Shown here piece after piece: positions 25,392-34,513 of a DNA stretch of 64,000 bases. Positions within the stretch are counted from its first letter, which is position 1. Each line of letters opens with the position of its first letter. Made by a program: the position numbers and the translations under genes. The notes beneath the pieces are model-generated. The model had not been told where the DNA came from and did no database searches. It worked only from the letters and a program-made list of their open reading frames with translations. Source of the stretch: JANQGG01 sp964642175 (lineage in GTDB: Bacteria > Bacteroidota > Chlorobiia > Chlorobiales > Chloroherpetonaceae); assembly GCA_964642175.1 (NCBI GenBank), contig CAZXOK010000004.1:248001-312000 (forward strand), given 5' to 3'.

Positions 25392-27017
25392 TCACTTTTT
25401 TTTGTTCTTTTTGCTTCGTTTGGTTGTTTTTTTAGCATGAGAGATAAGCGGGGATTTCCCTTTTTCCTGAAAACATTCAATCACTTCTTCGGCTTTTTCA
25501 AACGGTACGGTAACAAAAGAAAATGAATCCAAAATTTGAATATCGCTTAACTGCCGCGATTTTAGAGATACGCGATCCTGAATGAGTTCCACCAATTTTC
25601 TGGCATTGATCTTGTCTTTTTTACCCAATGCAACAAACAAACGGGTTTTGCCTTCCTGATCGATCGGATTTCTGGATGATCCGAATTCTTTAATATCCCC
25701 ATACGCCGATGAACTGAGTTCTTCATCATAACAATAATTCAGTACGCGGGCCAAAACTTCCAGTGGTTCCTGATCGCCAAGCAAGCTTGTTGCCCAGGTG
25801 TAGTATTTTGGATCGATAGTTTCATCCATTGCAGACAGCACATCATCGGTGATCTTTTTCTTTTTGGCTTTAATAATGTCGGTTACTTTTGGTACAGAGG
25901 ATTTTTTAATATCTGTTTTAGCAATTCGCTGAATGAACATCAACCGGCTGTACTCACTTGGTGTAATAAACGTGATGGCTGTTCCCTGCTTGCCTGCCCG
26001 GCCGGTTCGTCCTATACGATGCACGTAGGATTCGGGATCATTAGGCAACGCATAGTTGATCACATGGGTAAGATTATTCACATCAATGCCACGGGCTGCC
26101 ACATCGGTTGCCACCAGTATGTTTATGCGTTGTTTTTTGAATTTCTCCAGAGTGCGTTCGCGCTGAGATTGGGAAATATCACCATGAATGCCCTCTGCAT
26201 CGTAGCCTCTATCGAGTAAATGAGAGACCACTTCATCGACATCATTCTTGGTACGGCAAAAAACCAGCCCATAGAAATTCTCCTCGATATCGACAATCCG
26301 GCATAGCGCCTCAAATTTATCAGACCCTTTCACTTCAAAATAGATCTGCTCTGTCAGATTTGCAGTTAATTGCTCGTGCTTTGCGTTCAGTTGCTTGTAA
26401 CTCGGCATGTATTTATTGGCCAGTTCTTTAATTCTGGCCGGCATGGTAGCTGAAAAAAGCAGGGTTCGTTTATCAGGATTGGTATGCCTGAATATTTCTT
26501 CCATATCTTCAGCAAAACCCATGTTTAGCATCTCGTCGGCTTCGTCAAGTATCAGGTGCTCAATATCAGAGAGGTTGAGGGTTTTTCGTTTCAGATGGTC
26601 GATAATTCGTCCCGGAGTACCTACTACCACATGAACCCCTTTTTTCAAACGACGGAATTGTTCATCGATGGACTGACCCCCGTAAATAGGATAAATCTTC
26701 AGGTTTTTTTCACCTTTCAACGAGTTGATCTCTTCGGATACCTGTATGGCCAGCTCACGGGTAGGGACTAAAATTAAGGTTTGAACCGATTTTTGCTGAT
26801 CATCAACCAGATCAATAAGCGGCAGACCAAAAGCAGCGGTTTTACCGGTACCGGTTTGAGCTTGCGCAATGATGTTGGTATCATTTTGCAGCATAATGGG
26901 TATTGTCAGGGCCTGTATGGCGGTTGGTTCTTCGAAGCCTTTGCTGTTAATGGCTTGTATAACCTGATCGGAAAGTCCTAGTTCGGCAAAACCAAGTAAT
27001 GATTTTTGTACGTACAT
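25392..27017 (-). CDS. DEAD-box ATP-dependent RNA helicase
   Basis: A 541-residue DEAD-box helicase of the DeaD/CsdA type, acting in ribosome assembly and RNA remodelling, often in the cold. Motifs appear in order: Q motif near 30, AQTGTGKT at 53-60, PTRELA, DEAD, SAT, and HRIGRTGRAG. The C-terminal part (about 435-515) resembles the DbpA-type RNA-binding RRM domain, followed by a Lys-rich tail. Length and architecture fit DeaD. It has a long upstream gap of about 290 bases, part of which may be a regulatory 5' leader. Confidence 0.95.
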   Translation of the reverse strand: MYVQKSLLGFAELGLSDQVIQAINSKGFEEPTAIQALTIPIMLQNDTNIIAQAQTGTGKTAAFGLPLIDLVDDQQKSVQTLILVPTRELAIQVSEEINSLKGEKNLKIYPIYGGQSIDEQFRRLKKGVHVVVGTPGRIIDHLKRKTLNLSDIEHLILDEADEMLNMGFAEDMEEIFRHTNPDKRTLLFSATMPARIKELANKYMPSYKQLNAKHEQLTANLTEQIYFEVKGSDKFEALCRIVDIEENFYGLVFCRTKNDVDEVVSHLLDRGYDAEGIHGDISQSQRERTLEKFKKQRINILVATDVAARGIDVNNLTHVINYALPNDPESYVHRIGRTGRAGKQGTAITFITPSEYSRLMFIQRIAKTDIKKSSVPKVTDIIKAKKKKITDDVLSAMDETIDPKYYTWATSLLGDQEPLEVLARVLNYCYDEELSSSAYGDIKEFGSSRNPIDQEGKTRLFVALGKKDKINARKLVELIQDRVSLKSRQLSDIQILDSFSFVTVPFEKAEEVIECFQEKGKSPLISHAKKTTKRSKKNKKK

Positions 27018-27277
27018 GTTAAATTCTGTTCAATGGATTGGATAATAAATGCGTGAAGTAGTGCTTCGGATTGTCGTGTGCTTATGGCGTTGGAACCGCC
27101 GTTGGATTTCCTGTAGCTTATAGAGGCTGAAAGAAAAAATAGGCCGGTACAGTCTGAAACTCTAGACCACTAAGATAAACGTGCGCTGTGTAGCGATCGT
27201 AAAGTGAGCAATATACAAAATTTCAGTCATCTTTGAGTGATATATTTTATAATTTCTTTGATTGACAGAAAATAAAA

Positions 27278-27300
27278 AGGGCCACAAAAACTGTGGCCCT
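27278..27300 (-). terminator. Rho-independent terminator after htrA
   Basis: A perfect 9-base-pair stem (27278-27286 with 27292-27300, loop of five) is followed on the minus strand by five T. It starts 9 bases past the htrA stop codon. Confidence 0.92.
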
Positions 27301-27308
27301 CAGGTGTT

Positions 27309-28808
27309 TTACTTGATAAATGCTACAAACATTTTACTGCCCCTTCGTTCAATCAGGAACAGGATATTTTCACCTTCCTCTAATTTGTTAAGATCGGACT
27401 TGAAATCTGCAATTGATGTGACATCTTGTTTATTCAACTGCAAAATCAGATCACCTGTTCTCAAACCATTCCTGTAAGCATTACTGGAAGGGTCAATTTT
27501 AACTATTATCAACCCGGATGTGCTTTTAAGATTAAACTGCTGGGCATAAGATGCGTTATTATTAGCCACACTGAACCCAAAGACTTCTTCAATTTTTGTT
27601 GAAGTAGGTCCGGCAAGTTTTTCATCGGCTGGTAATTCTCCCAATTTGATTCGGATCGTTTTTTGCATGCCCTCGCGAATTACCTGCAAAGTAACCGTTG
27701 TATTTGGCTGTGTTGATGCAATATTATTTCTAAGTTCAACCGTGTTTTTAACTTTCTGACCATTCAGCTTTATGATCACATCACCGGTTTTTAAACCGGC
27801 TTTTTCAGCCGGGCTGCCTTCAACTACCGATCCGACAATCGTGCCATCGGTGGAATTTAAGTTCATACCCTCGGCCATACTTTCGTTGATATCCTGAATG
27901 GTTACACCAAGCCAACCACGGGTAACTTTTCCATATTTTATGAGGGAATTCATAACCTGTTTAGCCATGTTGGACGGCACTGCAAATCCGATGCCCTGAA
28001 AACCGCCGGTACGGCTGGCTATGGCTGTGTTAATACCAATAAGTTTGCCCTCGATATCTACGAGTGGTCCACCGGAGTTACCGGGATTTATTGCGGCATC
28101 TGTCTGGATAAAATCTTCGTAATCGGCAAGGCCTAAATTTGAGCGACCTTTGGCACTCACAATTCCGTGAGTTACGGTCTGCTCAAGATTATCACCAAGC
28201 GGACTTCCAATTGCAATCACCCACTCCCCTACACGTATTCCATCACTGTTGCCAAATGAAAGCGGGCGTAATTTGGAATCATCAATTTTAATAACAGCAA
28301 TATCTGTTTTGGCATCCGCGCCTACAACTTTAGCTTCCAGCCGACGGTCATCGAAAGTCCTCACAAATATTTTATCTGCTTTATCAATAACATGGTTATT
28401 TGTTAAAATGTAACCTTCGTCAGATACCACAACGCCTGATCCCAATCCCTGGCGAATATCCTTTCGGGTTTCAGGCTGCTTTTGATTTTCGGGTTGATTG
28501 AAAAAATCTTTAAAACCAAAAAAATCGAATGGATTTACTACCCTGCGCTCAATGGTTTTTTCAGTAAAGACGGTCACCACTGAAGGCCGGGTTTGCTCAG
28601 CAAGGCTTACAAAAGCATTATTGAGATCCTGGAGTGACTTAAGTTGTGCCGGTGGTTGGGCATTCTGATTATTTTGAGAACTATGAGAATTCTCGGCATT
28701 GGATGATTTTGGCTGCAAGGTGATCTGAACATCAGAAAAGAGCATTACGCCCACCAACATACCTGTGAGGATTGCAAAAAACAGTGAAAACTTTGTTTTA
28801 CCAGACAT
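27309..28808 (-). CDS. HtrA/Do family serine protease
   Basis: A 499-residue periplasmic trypsin-like protease and chaperone. The first ~25 residues form an uncleaved anchor or signal peptide. A Gln/Asn-rich linker, the protease domain and two PDZ domains (about 270-360 and 405-495) follow. The catalytic triad is visible: His139 (TNNHVID), Asp169 (KTDIAVIK) and Ser245 (NPGNSGGPL). The open frame begins at 28856, but the ATG at 28808 gives the proper signal sequence (SGKTKFSLFFAIL). It is followed by a clear terminator and is separated from trpE by about 95 bases. Confidence 0.95.
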   Translation of the reverse strand: MSGKTKFSLFFAILTGMLVGVMLFSDVQITLQPKSSNAENSHSSQNNQNAQPPAQLKSLQDLNNAFVSLAEQTRPSVVTVFTEKTIERRVVNPFDFFGFKDFFNQPENQKQPETRKDIRQGLGSGVVVSDEGYILTNNHVIDKADKIFVRTFDDRRLEAKVVGADAKTDIAVIKIDDSKLRPLSFGNSDGIRVGEWVIAIGSPLGDNLEQTVTHGIVSAKGRSNLGLADYEDFIQTDAAINPGNSGGPLVDIEGKLIGINTAIASRTGGFQGIGFAVPSNMAKQVMNSLIKYGKVTRGWLGVTIQDINESMAEGMNLNSTDGTIVGSVVEGSPAEKAGLKTGDVIIKLNGQKVKNTVELRNNIASTQPNTTVTLQVIREGMQKTIRIKLGELPADEKLAGPTSTKIEEVFGFSVANNNASYAQQFNLKSTSGLIIVKIDPSSNAYRNGLRTGDLILQLNKQDVTSIADFKSDLNKLEEGENILFLIERRGSKMFVAFIK

Positions 28809-28904
28809 AATCTTGTTATGAATTGTTAGAGAAAAAATTTGGTGTGTCGAACACATAGAACTAAGAATGAATAGTCCTTACGAAAACTATGTTTCGTGGT
28901 TTCA

Positions 28905-30407
28905 TCACGTTTGAACCAAAGCATCGATCGTTCGCAGCCCGGCACGCATTTTTTTCATGGTTTCTTCATACTCAAACTCCGGCTGAGAATCAGCTACAAT
29001 CCCTCCTGCCGCCTGGAAATAAATGTGTCCCTGGTGAGCCACCATGGTGCGTATGGCAATAGCTGTTGTCTGGTGGCCATCAAACCCAAAATAGCCGACT
29101 GCCCCGCCATAGAGTCCGCGTTTTTCTTCTTCAAACTCGCTGATGATCTCCATGGCCCTGATTTTTGGCGCACCTGTTAATGTGCCGGCAGGGAAATTTG
29201 CCCAGAATGCCTCAAACTCCGAATACTTATCTTGCAATATGCCACGAACGTTGCTCACAATGTGCATAACATGTGAGTAGCGTTCAATGATCATCATTTC
29301 GTTGGTTTCAACCGTGCCCACTTTTGCTATGCGTCCAACATCATTTCGGCTTAAATCAATCAGCATCAGGTGCTCGGCACGCTCTTTTTCGTCGCTGAGC
29401 AACTCGCGGGCAATTGCTTCATCCTCTTCAATGGTCTCTCCCCGATGCCGGGTTCCGGCAATAGGCCGGGTATCGACCACACGCTCTCCTTCGGCGTTTT
29501 TTTCAACCTTTACCAGTAATTCGGGTGAAGAGCCAATTATCTGGGTGTTGTCCAGTTCGAAATAAAACAGGTAAGGAGAAGGATTGATGGTTCTCAGTAC
29601 CCGGTAGACATCGAACGGACGGGTATTTAGTTTTCGCTTTAATCGCTGGGAGATCTGGACCTGGAAGATATCTCCGGCTTTAATATACTCTTTGGCACGT
29701 ACCACTTTTTCCAGGTAATCTTCTTTACGTGTGTTGGACTCAATTGGCTCAGGTTTTTCAGGCACAAGCTGAATTTTGTCCTGAGGTAGCGGAGATAATA
29801 TTTTAGCTTTTAGCTCTCGGATCTTTTGCCGGGCTGTTTTTTTGCCTGCTTCATCCAGATAATTTGAGATGATAAATAATTTACGCTTGATGTTATCGAA
29901 AGCGATCAGGGTATCATAAAACATCAAATAGACATCTGGCAGGCCGGCAGGATCGGGTTTTCTGGCTCTGGGGATCTCTTCGACAAAATGCATGGCATCG
30001 TAGCCGATAAACCCAAAAGCACCCGAATGCAACATTTGGGAATCTGAGTTCGAGTGATCGTTTTTATTGGTGATCAACTGAAAACTTTTTTCTATGGCAG
30101 CCCGAACGGAAGTTTCTTGTTCAATTATTTTTTTTAAATTAGCGTAACGTTCGTTTAAGATTTCAAATTGAATTGTTCCATCAATAGTTGCTTTCAAAAT
30201 AGCAAAGGGGTCTTGAGCTATATATGAATACCTTGCCATTCTTTCTTCACCTTCAACCGACTCAAGTAAGCAAGAAAACTTGGACTGACATTTTAAATAC
30301 ACCGACACAGGCGTTTCTGTATCGGCTATAAGTTCCTCCTGAAGTGATTGAAATTCCACAACTGGTTCTGTTTCGGACTTCTGGGTGCGATCGTTACGAC
30401 TCTCCAT
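28905..30407 (-). CDS. trpE: Anthranilate synthase component I
   Basis: A 500-residue chorismate-utilising enzyme that makes anthranilate, the first step of tryptophan synthesis, with a TrpG glutaminase subunit not present here. The LLES tryptophan-binding motif at 47-50 favours TrpE over PabB. Catalytic-domain landmarks are GTRHRGET, LIDLSRNDVGR and the C-terminal FPAGTLTGAPKIRAM. Length is normal. It stands alone, without trpG, trpD or trpC in this window, and is divergent from the PgpH-type gene with a 66-base gap. Confidence 0.94.
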   Translation of the reverse strand: MESRNDRTQKSETEPVVEFQSLQEELIADTETPVSVYLKCQSKFSCLLESVEGEERMARYSYIAQDPFAILKATIDGTIQFEILNERYANLKKIIEQETSVRAAIEKSFQLITNKNDHSNSDSQMLHSGAFGFIGYDAMHFVEEIPRARKPDPAGLPDVYLMFYDTLIAFDNIKRKLFIISNYLDEAGKKTARQKIRELKAKILSPLPQDKIQLVPEKPEPIESNTRKEDYLEKVVRAKEYIKAGDIFQVQISQRLKRKLNTRPFDVYRVLRTINPSPYLFYFELDNTQIIGSSPELLVKVEKNAEGERVVDTRPIAGTRHRGETIEEDEAIARELLSDEKERAEHLMLIDLSRNDVGRIAKVGTVETNEMMIIERYSHVMHIVSNVRGILQDKYSEFEAFWANFPAGTLTGAPKIRAMEIISEFEEEKRGLYGGAVGYFGFDGHQTTAIAIRTMVAHQGHIYFQAAGGIVADSQPEFEYEETMKKMRAGLRTIDALVQT

Positions 30408-30476
30408 GTGTAAGGTTTTTTATGAATTCATTGATTTGGTTACGGGTAGAAAATAACAAATGACAAGTACAATTTG

Positions 30477-32654
30477 ATGAAACCAGATAAACAAACCTAC
30501 AAAGAAAGCCCTATTGTTCGCTGGGTTATTTTTATCCTCTTTCTTGTGCTGGTTGCCCTGATGTTTCCCCGTAAACAACTCTCGCAGTTAAATGTTGATG
30601 TTGGGGCCACCTGGTTGCAGCCCGATTTAATTGCCCCTTTCACCTTTCCGATATATAAAGATCCGCAAATATACCAGGCACAAAAAGATCAGGCCCGGCA
30701 GCGTGTTTTGCCCGTTTTCAGGAGAACGTCAAACACATTCAGTAAAGATCGTTTTCAACAACACATCGACTCTGTGGCCTCGAACCTGTTGAGTCAAAGC
30801 CAGAGCAATACCAATAAGGCAAACCCATCCGAATTAAGATCCGATCAAGGTCCCGAAAGCCTGATTTTAAAAGAGGCTTACAGCCGTTGGCTTTCTTCCA
30901 GATCACCCCAAACCTTGTTTTCTACGCTGCGTGTTGTGTTACCAGACGAAATTAAAGCGATAAAATCTGATGGTATTTTAAACCAAAGTAAGCGGGGTTT
31001 AAATGCTGCCCGCCTGGTGATCCGCTCTAAAAACGACCGGCAAGAAGAAGTCTTTAATGTTGCAGCATTCCGCGATTCCATTGAAGCAGTTCTTACTTTA
31101 AAAGAACTTCTGAAATCAAACCGTAAAGGTATTGGTTCACTTACCGGCGACACCCTGCAATTGGCCCTGGATCTGGCCGGACCATTTTTAAACCCTAACA
31201 TTCTTTACGATCAATCAGAAACCCAATTGGCTGTAGAAAGAGCCGAAAAAGATGTCCCGATTGCCGATGGTCTGGTTCGCCAAAATGAGATTATTATCGC
31301 CAAAGGAGAGACCATTACCCCGCTGAACAAACGCATGCTCGGCTCCTATCTTAAAACAAAGACCGAGCGCGAAGCCAGAACCGGTGAACTTAAAATTTAC
31401 CTGGGTAAATTGTTTATTGTTGTCATTATAACCGCTTTATTTATCATCTATCTTTACTTTTTCAGGCCGAAAGTCTATTTCAACAATACACTGCTCTTAT
31501 TGATCTTTCTGATTTTTTTAATGGAACTTGCCGTAACCTGGCAGGCCATGCAATACGAATGGATATCGGTCTATATTGTACCTGTTGGCATTGCTGCAAT
31601 TTTATTTACCACCCTTTTTGATTCGCGGGTTGGTTTTTTTGGTACCATTACCATTGCCTTGCTGGCTGCTATGATTCTCGGGAATGATTTCCAATTTGCA
31701 GTAGTGAGTATGTTTGCCGGAGGCCTTGCCGTGTTTAGTATTCGCGATATCAAACACCGGATCCAGATCTTTGTAACAGTACTTCTTATCTTTTTGGGGT
31801 ATATCCTGTCTCTGACAGCATTTAGTTTTTCGCGACTGGGGCCAATGGATGTGCTTTTAAACGACATCTTTTTTGCCCTGGTTAATTCGCTGCTCTGTTT
31901 CTTAATCTATCCATTTATACTGCTTATTGAACGCTTTTTCGGATTAACAACCGACTTAACCCTTCTGGAGCTCTCAGATGTCAACCACCCCTTACTGAGG
32001 GAAATGGGCCTGAATGCACCCGGAACATTTCATCATACCATGATGGTGAGTGTGCTTTCTGAGCGCGCCGCCGGTGAGATCCATGCCAACCAATTGCTAT
32101 GCCGGGTCGGCGCCTATTTTCATGATATTGGAAAAACCCCTAACCCGGAGTTTTTCACTGAAAATCAATCCGGGAATAATCCACACGATAACCTTTCACC
32201 AGAAAACAGTGCCAAGATTATTATTTCACATATTATTGATGGCCGGTCTATCGGCAAAAAGCATCATCTCCCGCAAAAAGTCCTTGATTTTATTCCTGAG
32301 CATCATGGCACATCGGTCATTGACTTTTTTTATCAAAAGGCCTTAAAACTCTATCCGGAAGAAACTATAAATATATCTTTGTATCAGTATCCCGGGCCAA
32401 ATCCCCATTCTAAAGAAACAGCCATTGTAATGCTGGCTGATAGCGTGGAAGCGTCTGTTCGGTCTTTGAGCGATCATACCGAAGAAGCAATATCATCGAT
32501 TGTGGAAACCATTATCAGAAAGCGCTACGATGAAGATCAATTCTCCAATTGCCCGATTACGTTTGATGAAATCAACATCATTAAAAAAAGCTTTATTAAA
32601 ACGATCATGGCCGCTCACCACAAACGAATCAAATATCCGGGGCAAACGTTGTAA
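30477..32654 (+). CDS. 7TM HD-domain phosphodiesterase (PgpH/YqfF family)
   Basis: A 725-residue membrane protein of the PgpH family, which hydrolyses cyclic di-AMP. An N-terminal membrane anchor is followed by an extracytoplasmic 7TMR-HDED domain (to about 305), a block of seven membrane helices (about 305-490), and a cytoplasmic HD domain. The metal-binding HD pair is His549-Asp550 in YFHDIGK, and a later DSVEASVR segment is present. The first possible start at 30474 is TTG; I take the ATG at 30477. The next gene follows 3 bases after the stop. Confidence 0.93.
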   Translation: MKPDKQTYKESPIVRWVIFILFLVLVALMFPRKQLSQLNVDVGATWLQPDLIAPFTFPIYKDPQIYQAQKDQARQRVLPVFRRTSNTFSKDRFQQHIDSVASNLLSQSQSNTNKANPSELRSDQGPESLILKEAYSRWLSSRSPQTLFSTLRVVLPDEIKAIKSDGILNQSKRGLNAARLVIRSKNDRQEEVFNVAAFRDSIEAVLTLKELLKSNRKGIGSLTGDTLQLALDLAGPFLNPNILYDQSETQLAVERAEKDVPIADGLVRQNEIIIAKGETITPLNKRMLGSYLKTKTEREARTGELKIYLGKLFIVVIITALFIIYLYFFRPKVYFNNTLLLLIFLIFLMELAVTWQAMQYEWISVYIVPVGIAAILFTTLFDSRVGFFGTITIALLAAMILGNDFQFAVVSMFAGGLAVFSIRDIKHRIQIFVTVLLIFLGYILSLTAFSFSRLGPMDVLLNDIFFALVNSLLCFLIYPFILLIERFFGLTTDLTLLELSDVNHPLLREMGLNAPGTFHHTMMVSVLSERAAGEIHANQLLCRVGAYFHDIGKTPNPEFFTENQSGNNPHDNLSPENSAKIIISHIIDGRSIGKKHHLPQKVLDFIPEHHGTSVIDFFYQKALKLYPEETINISLYQYPGPNPHSKETAIVMLADSVEASVRSLSDHTEEAISSIVETIIRKRYDEDQFSNCPITFDEINIIKKSFIKTIMAAHHKRIKYPGQTL

Positions 32655-32657
32655 GCT

Positions 32658-33587
32658 ATGATGAAAGGAAACCAAAATCCGTTGGCCTTAAACACTATCA
32701 TGAAATGGTGTTTTGCGTTTTTGGTCTCTCCCGGCTCCATGTTTTTCTGGACTTATCTTTTCATCTACTTTGGCATGAATGCTTACTTAAACCAGCACGA
32801 GATCAAGCTCTCCAATACATCTCAAAAACTTAAGGCTTTGGATTCACAGCTAACTATTTCGGGCTTTTCAACTGATTTCTGGCTCAGCCATATCAGTGCA
32901 AAAGAAGTTTTGTGGCGTGTCGTTCAAAACGATACTCTCCGGGTTGAACTTTATTCACCCGAGATTATTTTAGAATCAGTTGATTGGGGTCGATTGGCCC
33001 ATCAGCATCATTCTTCATTAAAAACACCAGCTGCTTATGAGATACCTTTTTCCGGCATCTCATCTTCATACCTGGAATTGAGTTGGCAATCCCCAACCCA
33101 AGAAAACTATGAACTTTTATGCCAAAATTTACAATGGGCATGGCCAGCTTCTCTTTCTTCACTAAACTCAAGTTTAGATCCAGAGTTTAGAATCGGGATG
33201 CGTTCAGAGATACCAAAACCCGGGACACCGTATTTTAAAATATCAGGTTATGTAGCTACATCCGGTCAAGAGAACACAGTGATGACGAAAGGACAAATCA
33301 CACATATCTCTCCGGGTGATCAGGGCTCAGAAACTCATGAACAGTTTTTTTCATACAAGCTTCATTTATCTAAAAAAGAAACTTTTGAAAAGATATTGGA
33401 TGAATATGAAACCCTGTGTATGTCTTTGCGTTTAGCTGATAAAGAATTCAAGGGATCTACGCCATCTGTGTTTATATCTGCTGATGATCATCACACATTT
33501 TACACTTATTACCTGACTTGTTTCATTCATGTTTTGAATAATATTGGCCGTGATCCTTCAGAAATGAAACAAACCCTGATTGACTAG
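32658..33587 (+). CDS. Hypothetical membrane-anchored protein (309 aa)
   Basis: Family not recognised. One hydrophobic segment near the N-terminus (about 15-38) is probably a membrane anchor. The remaining ~270 residues are soluble, mixed alpha/beta, with no clear catalytic motif. The start lies 3 bases after the PgpH stop, and a second ATG follows immediately, so the gene is translationally coupled to the phosphodiesterase. Its role may be envelope-related, but nothing in the sequence says how. Confidence 0.7.
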   Translation: MMKGNQNPLALNTIMKWCFAFLVSPGSMFFWTYLFIYFGMNAYLNQHEIKLSNTSQKLKALDSQLTISGFSTDFWLSHISAKEVLWRVVQNDTLRVELYSPEIILESVDWGRLAHQHHSSLKTPAAYEIPFSGISSSYLELSWQSPTQENYELLCQNLQWAWPASLSSLNSSLDPEFRIGMRSEIPKPGTPYFKISGYVATSGQENTVMTKGQITHISPGDQGSETHEQFFSYKLHLSKKETFEKILDEYETLCMSLRLADKEFKGSTPSVFISADDHHTFYTYYLTCFIHVLNNIGRDPSEMKQTLID

Positions 33588-33622
33588 TGTAATTAAAACA
33601 GTTAATCTTTAAATGCCATTAC

Positions 33623-34510
33623 ATGAAGAAGTATCCAACTCTAATAATACTGCAAACCATATTATTTAGTGCCTTTGTCTCGCTTGATATCTATGCACAG
33701 GTTGTCAAGCATGCTGAGCCTATTACATATGAAGAAGGTATTCGGGCTAATATTGAGGTGGGTTCTCTTCATCTGAACCTGAAAGCCCACCAAGCACCGC
33801 AAATTTACCAGTATTATTCCCCGGCCAATCAGCCTCTGAAACTTCAGTCCAGCTATAAGATACGTGGCAACAAGGGACATCTTAATGTGCATACACATCA
33901 ACAACGAAAAGCTTCTCGTCAAAAGATGGTGGGTTGGGAGCTTTTTGGCAACCCAAGTAAAAAAGAGTCGAGTATCGCTCCGTTAAATCTCAGTCTCACC
34001 GACTCTCTGCCCCTGGACTTAAAAATATCTGTGGGTTCTTCAGCATCGGAGTTTGATCTGACGGATTTAAAACTTCGGAACCTCCATATGAACATCGGTG
34101 CATGCAATGCCAGGGTGTTTTTCTCAAGGAAAAATCCTGAAAAGATGAGACATATGCATGTCTCTACAGGAGCTTCTCAAGTTGTGCTTGCAGGGTTGGG
34201 ATACGCTAATTTTGATCGTTTCTCATTTAATGGAGGTGTAACCGATGTAACGATTGATTTTGATGGAGAAATTGAGCAAGAGGCAAAAATTAATATCACA
34301 ATAGATGCCGGAAGTATGAAAATTATAATCCCGAAGAATGTAGGTGTGAAACTTCATCAAGATCGTCACTTCTTTTCCAATGTCACAATCCCCGAAGATT
34401 TTAATAAATCCGATGGCTATTATTATAGTAACAATTATGGAAAAACACCCGGCACACTGCTGATGTATCTGAAAAGTGGAGCCGGATCAGTAGATATATC
34501 CTGGAAATAA
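33623..34510 (+). CDS. Exported toast-rack-like (DUF2154/DUF4097-type) protein
   Basis: A 295-residue protein with a signal peptide (about 1-25). The rest shows repeated short beta strands of the type seen in toast-rack or adhesin-like repeat domains: LKISVGSSASEFDLTDLKLRNLHMNIG, VSTGASQVVLAGL, INITIDAGSMKIIIPKNVGVKL. The segment GAGSVDISWK closes the final strand. In related families such folds occur on envelope-associated proteins. It lies 35 bases after the unknown anchored protein, so it probably belongs to the same unit. Confidence 0.7.
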   Translation: MKKYPTLIILQTILFSAFVSLDIYAQVVKHAEPITYEEGIRANIEVGSLHLNLKAHQAPQIYQYYSPANQPLKLQSSYKIRGNKGHLNVHTHQQRKASRQKMVGWELFGNPSKKESSIAPLNLSLTDSLPLDLKISVGSSASEFDLTDLKLRNLHMNIGACNARVFFSRKNPEKMRHMHVSTGASQVVLAGLGYANFDRFSFNGGVTDVTIDFDGEIEQEAKINITIDAGSMKIIIPKNVGVKLHQDRHFFSNVTIPEDFNKSDGYYYSNNYGKTPGTLLMYLKSGAGSVDISWK

Positions 34511-34513
34511 TGA

